Positions 57,136 to 64,000 of a stretch of 64,000 nucleotides of DNA are shown here, piece by piece. Position 1 is the stretch's first letter; each line of letters begins with the position of its first letter. Location: the NCBI GenBank assembly GCA_965153355.1, contig OZ231126.1, forward strand, positions 51,274,001-51,338,000, written 5' to 3'. The notes beneath the pieces were generated by a model that was given only the letters and a program-made list of their open reading frames with translations, was not told the DNA's origin and searched no databases. A program made the translations under genes and the position numbers. This DNA is from Flaccisagitta enflata (Eukaryota > Chaetognatha > Sagittoidea > Aphragmophora).

Positions 57136-57184
57136 ACTGAAGTCCAAGAAGGCAAACCTTGGTCCTTGGAGTCCTTGACGGCAA

Positions 57185-57186
<2 letters not shown>

Positions 57187-57276
<90 letters not shown>
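57187..57276. repeat. (TG)n microsatellite
   Basis: About 45 uninterrupted TG units between the 22-bp and 166-bp arrays. Confidence 0.95.
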
Positions 57277-57277
<1 letters not shown>

Positions 57278-57287
57278 CCCACAACAG

Positions 57288-57805
57288 TAATATATTACTA
57301 CATAAATAAGTTTATATCTCATAAACCAGACTTCAGATTTAAATCGAATTTTGCAGGAGCTGTTTAATTGACATTATTTACCTGTTTACTAAGTTTTAAA
57401 AAAATTCATAAACTTTTACTACCCTTTGCCTATGAAAACTGCTTAAGTCCTAGTAACATATTACTACATAAATAAGCTAATATCTCATAAACCAGGCTTC
57501 AGATTTAATTCGAATTTTGCAGGGGTTGTTTATTTACTATCCTCTACTTGTATACCAAATTAAAAAAAAATTCATAAACTTTTACTACCCTTTGCCTATG
57601 TAAACTGCCTAAGTCCTAGTAATATATTACTACATAAATAAGCTAATATCTTATAAACCAGGCTTCAGATTTAATTCGAATTTTGCAGGGGTGGTTTATT
57701 TACTATCCTCTACTTGTATACCAAATTAGAAAAAAATTCACATACTTTTACTACCCCCTACCTATGTAAACCACCTAAGTCCCAGCTAAATATTACTACA
57801 AAAAT
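57288..57805. repeat. 166-bp tandem repeat, three copies
   Basis: tattactacataaataag recurs at about 57292, 57459 and 57627, with attcgaattttgcagg and acttttactacccttt in each unit. A fourth copy is cut short. Copies 2 and 3 are the most alike. Confidence 0.9.
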
Positions 57806-58878
57806 AATAGACAAAGGGTAGTAAAAGTTTATGAATTTTTCTGAAAATTGGTACACAAGCTCCCATTGATATAATAATAACACTGGTAAAGTTTCATGAA
57901 CTTCTGAAGTCTGGATCAAAAGATATGAGAAGGTTTTAAACAGACAGACGACAGACGACAGACCACAGACTACACGACCATGCTACTTCATAGTCCACCG
58001 ACGAAAACTGTTCGTCGGGGACAAAAATTGATTTTCTTCTCGTCCCGCTAACCCAATAAGGAGTGAAAGAAATCATGAAGATAACCATTTTCCTTTTTTC
58101 AAAATTTCGTCATCTTCCATTTTTGTTTTGGCCCTAAAGTTTCCTCAGATTTCCCAGAATTCAGCAAAAATCCTGTATAATCTTGTTACAAAAGGAACAA
58201 TTGTTGGTTTTAGAAAATCATGATTTTTAAAAAAATGAAATAATATATCACAGCATAAGTTACAAAAGAGCTTGTGAAAAAGCAGATTAACAATTCTTTG
58301 AAGAGCAGAAATTTGTAAAAGCTAATTTAAAAAAGAGCATATTCTTTCATCCCACTACAATATACAAATTAGGCTGTTAAAAATAATTTTCTAAAAAGAA
58401 GAAGATGAACGATTTTTGATAAAAGAAAAATGGTAAAGGTCCTAAAATTGGCCACTCCATATTAGGTCAAGAGGATGAAAAGAAATAAGCAACTTTTGCT
58501 ATGTGAAGCACCCAAGTAGTGCAGTGCACCCAGTTCGTCAGTCGTTCACACTTTCGGCATTTTTGGAGTCACGGTTAGTAATTTTGTCGCGCACATTAAC
58601 CTTGATGTGTAGTGAAGAATAATTACACATAATGTAACGATCTAGCTAAGTGAAACATGAAAACTAGCTTGCTAAAACCCCGTAAGTTTTCAAAGAATCA
58701 AAACCATTTGTAAACAATGAATTTAATGATCAGATACTACGGAAACTATGATACATGATGGTCCGACAAGATTAGAATAACCAGCGTATCCCTTAAGCCA
58801 GGTCCACTTTTCGTTTCAGTTTTCATAAGCCCGAAAATTAACCCCGAATGTTACTAATCATATCCACTCAGAGTATTA
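57806..58878. other. No gene seen
   Basis: AT-rich. acagacgacagacgacagac near 57940-57970 and cgacgaaaactgttcgtcgg near 58000-58018 recall the dispersed elements. No exon supported. Confidence 0.4.
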
Positions 58879-59799
58879 CAGCCGGAGACCCTTGAAAAGC
58901 TCATTTCTGAGCTTTTGCTTTTTTCACGTTTTTTTCTTAATTTCCCACAACCATACATCCCCATGTTGGTGGCAAATTTTTTTTTCTGGAAGATGTTTGG
59001 GCAACAGCTATGTGGTGGAGAAAAATTGGGGTGAAGGTATGGATTTTTATCATTTTTTTCGATCGGAGAAAAATTGAGAGGATAAAATCACGAACATGGC
59101 AACCTTCAATTTTTGTTATTTTTCACTCATAGATAGATTTTGGGGCAAGGAATTCATTTAGATTATCAAATCCCTTAAAAGTCTTCAAGAAATTGGCCAA
59201 AATAAAAAAGAAAGAAAGAAAAGCTCAGAATTAAGCTTTTTGAGCAAAAAGCTCGACTCTGGCTTGGTAACCAACTCGTAAAGCTCATTTCTGAGCTTTT
59301 TAAAAGCTCAGAGTTGAGCTTTTCAAGACAGTCTTTAATGGACTTAGAGCAACAGTCACTCTTGAAAAGCTCAACTTTGAGCTTTTAAAAAGCTCAGAAA
59401 TGAGCTTTTTGAGCTAGTTTCCAAACTTTTTGCTCAAAAAGCTTAAATCTGAGCTTTCTTTTTTTTATCTATTTATTTTGGCTTATTTCTTGAAGACTTG
59501 TAAGGGATTTGACAATCTAAATGAATTCCTTGCCCCAAAATCTATCCATCAGTGAAAAATAAAAAAAATCGAAGGTTGCCATGTTCGCGATTTTAAGCTC
59601 TAAATTTTTCTCAAATCGAAAAAAATGATAAAAATTCATACCTGCACCCCAATTTTTCGCCACCACATAGCTGTTGCCCAAACATTCTCCCAAAAAAAAG
59701 ATTAGCCCACTCCACGAGGATGTATGGTCGTGGTAAATTAAGAAAAAAACGCAAAAAAAGCAAAAGCTCAGAAATGAGCTTTTTTAGGGTCTCCGGCTG
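58879..59799. mobile_element. 921-bp palindromic element with TATTA duplication
   Basis: The ends cagccggagaccct and agggtctccggctg are inverted repeats. tatta lies on both sides (58874-58878, 59800-59804). The arms pair over ~450 bp (ccacatagctgttgcccaaa with tttgggcaacagctatgtgg; catttagattatcaaatccc with its complement). Short palindromes of the type aaaagctcatttctgagctt recur at both ends and at the centre. No transposase frame. Confidence 0.88.
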
Positions 59800-60194
59800 T
59801 ATTAGTTTTAGAATAAGAGAAATTACAGTTCCAAGAAAGTTCACGGAAAAAAACGGCGATTCTCTGCGACCACTATCGCCAATGAATCAAGGATATGTCG
59901 TATAGCTTAACGCTCTGACGTAACAAATTTCCGCAGCCAATTCCGACACAGATTGACGACAGCTAACCAAGCTTTTTCGTACGTGTTTTGAATAAAGAAT
60001 AACGATATTGGTTGCGGAAGTGGTTACCCCAATAAACGCGTCTCAGGTTTCAAGAAATTTTTTGAATCATAGGTCTGAAAGTAACTTTCATAGAAGCAAT
60101 TTGCAGGGGTGTATTTGCCATTACTTTCATTGCCCAGTCCTGGTCCTGACACTTCCTTTTGAAACTTTTAAAACAATTTATGATGGTTCTTTCT

Positions 60195-60560
60195 GCGGTA
60201 ATTTAAAGAGGTGTGCAAGGACAAAAAGCTTTAGCACCCCCCTACAGCCCAAACTAATGCTTCTTTTCTTTTGTTCTGTACAATATTGCTTTATCCAGGC
60301 CTTTTTTTACTCCTTTTGGAGTCGCAATAATTGACTATTAATACTAAAATTTTAGCTTTATTGACCTCATCCAAAAGTGGGAACAATAAATGATTAGGAA
60401 AGGTTTTTGGTGGAATTTCAAACAATGCTTTGATAAAAAAAATTGTATTCATTTAAAATTTAAACCATTATCCACCGTAGAGATATGCAGTGGTATGTGA
60501 GCTGTAGCAGGGGTGCTAAAATTTTGGTCCCTCCACACACCTTATACAACGGTTCCTTTT
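60195..60560. repeat. Small inverted-repeat element
   Basis: gaggtgtgcaaggacaaaaa, gctttagcacccccctacag at the left pairs with ctgtagcaggggtgctaaaa and ttggtccctccacacacc at the right. Confidence 0.7.
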
Positions 60561-62159
60561 GTAGTTTAATTACATCTTGTGTAGTTATCAATACCTACCT
60601 CATTTTACTCTATCTTGGGCCCATTCATTATGGTGATTGAGTATGAAGCACCCAAGTGGAATACATGACTGTATACACACCTGCGAATTGTTTTTTATGT
60701 TTATCTTAAAACAGTTAATACCCCGAGATCTGTTGTAGCAGCCGAACCCGCGGCTACATCTTTATCCTAACATCGATAGCAGTTCGCAAATACCGGGATA
60801 AAAATCTTTCCCTGATAGAAAAGTAAAAAAAAGTGACCTTTCCACTCGTACCCCTTAAAGTAAAACGTCCCTCGAATGATTTCGGGAGGAGAGAGGGCAG
60901 ATTATCGTGGCTAACAGGAAAATAGGATATTCAAAATATGAGGAGAACACGTAAGACAGGTATTACACAAGAAAACGTTCCTAAGTCAATGGATAAAGTT
61001 TTTTTAAATGAGGGGAAAACGATTCAGACGGTTCCATTGACTAGGAGAGTGTTAGCAAAGTGTTGACTGTACAAAACAGTTTGACAATACGCTTTCGGTT
61101 TGGACTTAATTTAACGGTTTTTAATCACGTACATGATAAAAGAGATAGTTTCAAGACCTCGGCTCGATCCTGACTTTTACAGTAGACTTATGTAAGGAAC
61201 CGTTTATTTGATAAATAAACAATGGAACACTATGACGGTATAAGAAACGAGAAAAGAAACAACGTAATCGAGAATGGGGACTGAGATGATGAGGATGGGG
61301 TAATGAGGACCAACTAAAATCAAAAAGGGCGAAAAAAAAAGAGCGGATAAAGGCGTGATCAATGTGATTTGAGTTCAATCACAAAAACAAATGAAAAAAC
61401 TCTTGAACAAAAACTGATTGAATGATTGGAAGTAATTTTAAAAACTAGAAAGGATAAATCAAGTCAATAAAAGAGATCAACAATTTAATTAATAAAAAGA
61501 AAAGCCTGAATCCAAAAGCCAATAAAAAAAGAAAAAAGTAAAGCGTGGTAAACAGAGGACTTTTAACGGCTTATCAAATGGATCGACTTAATATCCACAA
61601 TTCACTCCATAAGAGCTAAGTCGAAATACCGTTCCAAAGAAAAGTATTGTCTTTGACTCCTTAAAACTCTCACAAAGAATTTCAAGGGATGTTGGAAAAA
61701 TGAAGGCGACTTGAGCTGAAAGAGGGCCAAGATACACAATAGCTTTTCTTTATATTATTCCGTCGCGCGCCTCTCCACGATGAGAGGCCGTCGACGGAGC
61801 GATTGTTTCTAGTTGACGGCAAACAAGCATCCGTAGCTGCGCGTAGCGTCGCTGAATATCTCTTCTTTTGTCAGAGGCGATAAGACAAAAGATGTAGCAG
61901 TTCGGCGAATCAATCATAAGTCGGGGGGGGGGGTGTGAAGAGAGAGAAGAGTTGACAGAAAGAATGTGTAGAAGTAGTCCAGAAGCGCGAGTAATATTGT
62001 CGAGACGCGGAAGCGGTGTCGAGATCCAAGAGAAGCAGACGAAGCTGATCCTGATAAGGGTAGCAAACGCGCGGAGAAAAAAATCGCGCTAACGATCAGC
62101 AGCTTTCATCTACTCTATGCTTGGGGCGAGACGGCGACCGCTCGTGGAAATCGTTTTTG
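60561..62159. other. No gene seen; likely includes the cadherin 3' UTR
   Basis: gtagcagccg/cggctac forms a hairpin near 60735. tttatt at about 61204 gives AATAAA on the minus strand and may be the cadherin polyadenylation signal. That would make a 3' UTR of about 1.7 kb. Confidence 0.35.
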
Positions 62160-62915
62160 TTAAATGTTAGTTTGTTGGCGCAGTCGCGGGGCCGGCTGTT
62201 GTTGTTGTTCGTAAGTGCTTGGTCTTTGGTTAGCGGATGAGGCGAGGGATTGTTGCGAGCTGCTGTTGGGTGGTAGCCATTGTAAAGGTGAAGTGGAATT
62301 TTCGTTATGTTGCTGTAGCGACGAGTGATGTTGATGTTGCTGCTGCAGCGACGAGAAAGAAAGAGGTTGAGAATGAGGGTCAAAGGATAAGGGCGAAGTG
62401 GAGACGAAGGAAACGGCGGCGGCTGCGTCGGCGTACCGCGTTACAGAAGCGGCGGCGTCGGCATATCTCGCCACGTAAAGAGGGTTCGGGTAAGACACGG
62501 CGGAGAGAGGGGAAACAGAGTCGAGATGAGAAAGAGGAGCAGTTTGGTGAGGAAGAGAGGAGGGAGGCAGATTATGATGATGATGATGATGCTGATACAA
62601 TGGGGAGAGGATCGGGGCGGAAGCATCCGGGACGACGCCCACCGGCGGCACGCCGCCGAGGGAAGTGACGCATATGGCGGGGCCGCGGCTGACGGCGGCG
62701 ACGGATGCGGCGACCTCGGCGTCGGTGACGACGACGCCACCGCTAGAAAAAGTCATCATCGGAAGAGACGCCGCGGTGGGCGACGCCGGGGATTTGTCCG
62801 ATGCCGACCGCAAGCGATGAGCGTGGGACCGATGCTGTTGTTGTTGAAGATATTGTTGAGATTGTAAATGATGCTGTTGTCCGTGCTGTTGTTGAATCTG
62901 TTGTTGCTTGTGTAT
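62160..62915 (-). CDS. 251-codon in-frame open frame directly after the cadherin stop
   Basis: Continuing the cadherin frame past its TAG, no stop appears for 251 codons until TAA (62160-62162). Composition: an immediate Gln/His-rich run (IHKQQQIQQQHGQQHH), then Ala/Ser/Pro/Val-rich sequence with a 6-His run, a repeated RYADAAA motif (two copies ~11 residues apart), and a Ser/Gln/Pro-rich end. Third positions are strongly C/G, unlike the DNA outside. No domain recognised; likely disordered. It could be a readthrough extension, an alternatively spliced C-terminus (in-frame CAG sites suit phase 0), or merely CAA/CAG-repeat-rich 3' UTR in a GC-rich island. It has no good ATG near its beginning, so a separate gene is unlikely. 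Confidence 0.4.
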   Translation of the reverse strand: MHKQQQIQQQHGQQHHLQSQQYLQQQQHRSHAHRLRSASDKSPASPTAASLPMMTFSSGGVVVTDAEVAASVAAVSRGPAICVTSLGGVPPVGVVPDASAPILSPLYQHHHHHHNLPPSSLPHQTAPLSHLDSVSPLSAVSYPNPLYVARYADAAASVTRYADAAAAVSFVSTSPLSFDPHSQPLSFSSLQQQHQHHSSLQQHNENSTSPLQWLPPNSSSQQSLASSANQRPSTYEQQQQPAPRLRQQTNI

Positions 62916-63722
62916 CTAGTCGTCCTCAGGCTCAGCTCCACCTCCGTACATATCGGCCAACTTGGCGAACTGAGGACCCCAGTTGTACAAATTCGTAAAA
63001 TCTTGATCCTGTAGGAAAATCGATAATTTATCAATCACTTTTTTGGGTGGTTGTTGCCGGGCACTGGAAGAACCTGCGCTGGAACACTAGCTGGGATCGT
63101 ACCCAGGTGTCACTAGCTGGAATCGCACCCGGGTGTATACTGCATTATGTTTGGCTTCACATGCATAACAAGGATAGGCTATGTGCCCACACATTAGGCG
63201 TAATCATCGGGCATTGAGGTCAGATCCGGTCAAGTCAAACATGTCATGCACTACCCGCCCTTCCAACCCTTCCCCGCTTTTGGGCAATCTTGAGCAAGTT
63301 TTTGGCCCAAGTCGTAAATTTACAACCGCAGAAGATGCTCTGTCAGTCCGTCCGTCATACTTAATTCAAGAAGTGTAATTTAAACCGGCCCACTCGTCCG
63401 TATTGCTACGTTTAGGTGGGACAAAGCACCTCTATAACTGGCTGTGTCCGTTGGTCGGTCGGTTGGTCTGTTGGGTAACGCATTCGTTCAACGATCCACA
63501 CGTCGCACCTTATTGGCCTACTTGGCCTTGTTTTAAAAAAAAACTTAGCAGCTCAAAATAGACGGAGTCAATGAAAGTGCTTGTAAGAGACCCAATCACT
63601 TGCCCAATTCTTTCCACTGACCTGTTCGCCTTCTCTTCCATCTGACGAGTTGAGAGAGGAAAGGCTTCCGGCAACGCTACCACCGCCTTCGAATTCGAAG
63701 GGCAAAATCTCGTCAGGGGGCG
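62916..63722 (-). CDS. Classical cadherin, C-terminal catenin-binding region (partial gene, last two exons)
   Basis: Minus-strand exons 63722-63622 and 63008-62916, both bounded by AG acceptors, with donor CAG/GTCAGT after the first; the joining intron is phase 0 and the upstream one phase 1. The first exon encodes PPDEILPFEFEGGG and then SVAGSLSSLNSS. The second begins DQDFTNLYNWGPQF and ends KLADMYGGGAEPEDD before TAG (62916-62918). This is the beta-catenin-binding segment of classical cadherins (acidic-aromatic motif, SLSSLNSS phosphoserine cluster, W-GP-F-KLADMYGG), near-universal in animal type I/II/III cadherins. It links adherens junctions to actin through beta- and alpha-catenin. The extracellular repeats, membrane span and p120 site must lie beyond the right edge. 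The intron holds an F3 element. Confidence 0.95.
63105..63212 (+). repeat. Repeat related to 34575-34654 (empty MITE site)
   Basis: ctagctggaatcgcacccgg, gtttggcttcacatgc, gtgcccacacattaggcgta, atcatcgggc. Shares order with the 34.5-kb copy and preserves the site where that copy carries a MITE. Lies in the cadherin intron. Confidence 0.6.
63415..63536 (-). mobile_element. Class F3 element in the cadherin intron
   Basis: ggtgggacaaagcacc tip, ctctataactggctgtgtcc, (GGTC/GGTT) tract, gggtaacgcattcgttcaac, gtcgcacc, and the end ttggccttgtttt. Confidence 0.85.
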
Positions 63723-63819
63723 CTGAAAGAAAAAAAAATCAAAGAAATAATTACAGTTTTAGCCGAGAAAAGGTACGCTTTAACTATGAGTGCCGAGTGG
63801 TATAATATCAACAAGTAAC

Positions 63820-64000
63820 CCGGGGTGATAAAACTGTTACGGACGAGTGAGCAGGGACATGCAACCCTCCTTACCCCCCGCCCACAAACAATTACACACA
63901 CACACACACACACAAACAAACAAACACACACACACTAACACAGACTTACTAACACGTTATGGACGGGCTCACGAAAGGACAGACCCGCGGATGAACGTAC
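63820..64000 (+). mobile_element. Diverged F2-like element running off the window
   Basis: cggggtgataaaactgttac, ggacgagtgagcagggacat, a (CA)n run at 63893-63934, gttatggacgggctcacgaa. Lies in the upstream cadherin intron. Confidence 0.5.

Noticed and set aside
62237-62668. 143-codon plus-strand frame rich in Arg
   Set aside because: Opposite strand of the cadherin downstream frame; its composition is explained by GC-rich codons read in antisense.

Overview
ORGANISM. This window reads as nuclear DNA of a metazoan. It carries spliced genes with GT-AG introns: two tandem nucleoplasmin-family histone-chaperone genes and the 3' end of a classical cadherin, a protein class confined to animals. 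Coding exons prefer C or G at third codon positions, whereas intergenic DNA is AT-rich and repeat-dense. I cannot name the species. The cadherin end (KLADMYGGG...EDD) resembles the deuterostome/lophotrochozoan form more than the fly form, but that is only an impression.

LAYOUT. 1-0.65 kb: four copies of a ~162-bp tandem repeat. 1.3-6.8 kb: a giant imperfect palindrome carrying three younger nested insertions. 7.2-18.2 kb: a second giant palindrome built of ~525-bp units with its own inner palindrome. 18.4-32 kb: a mosaic of short dispersed hairpin-tipped elements, purine/pyrimidine tracts and minisatellites, with two isolated terminal-exon candidates (21.0 kb minus, 30.9 kb plus). 32-37.4 kb: more dispersed elements, a hAT-type MITE and a 1-kb palindrome. 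37.8-44.6 kb: the gene island, with a TATA/CCAAT promoter, nucleoplasmin gene A (39.0-40.9 kb, with an unusual N-terminal RS domain) and nucleoplasmin gene B (41.55-44.05 kb, with a C-terminal bipartite NLS). 44.6-62 kb: at least six further palindromic elements, minisatellites and microsatellites, no supported gene. 62.16-63.72 kb, minus strand: last two coding exons of a classical cadherin, followed after its TAG stop by a 251-codon in-frame open frame with coding-like composition.

HOW THE GENES RELATE. The two nucleoplasmins are tandem paralogues. Both have the beta-barrel core and acidic tract expected of histone chaperones, but their accessory tails differ (RS domain versus NLS) and their introns sit at different places. 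Most of gene B intron 2 is a copy of a short hAT-like element found elsewhere in the window. The cadherin is unrelated in function (adhesion, beta-catenin binding).

MOBILE DNA. Most of the window is non-autonomous mobile DNA with no transposase frame. Four interrelated classes of short elements share one architecture: a ~16-19-nt hairpin tip, CTCTATAA, a GTCCGTCG-type microsatellite, a class-specific core and a GGCCTTGTTTT-type end. Long inverted repeats are exceptionally dense. Coordinates of repeat boundaries were read by eye and may be off by a few bases except where target-site duplications are quoted.
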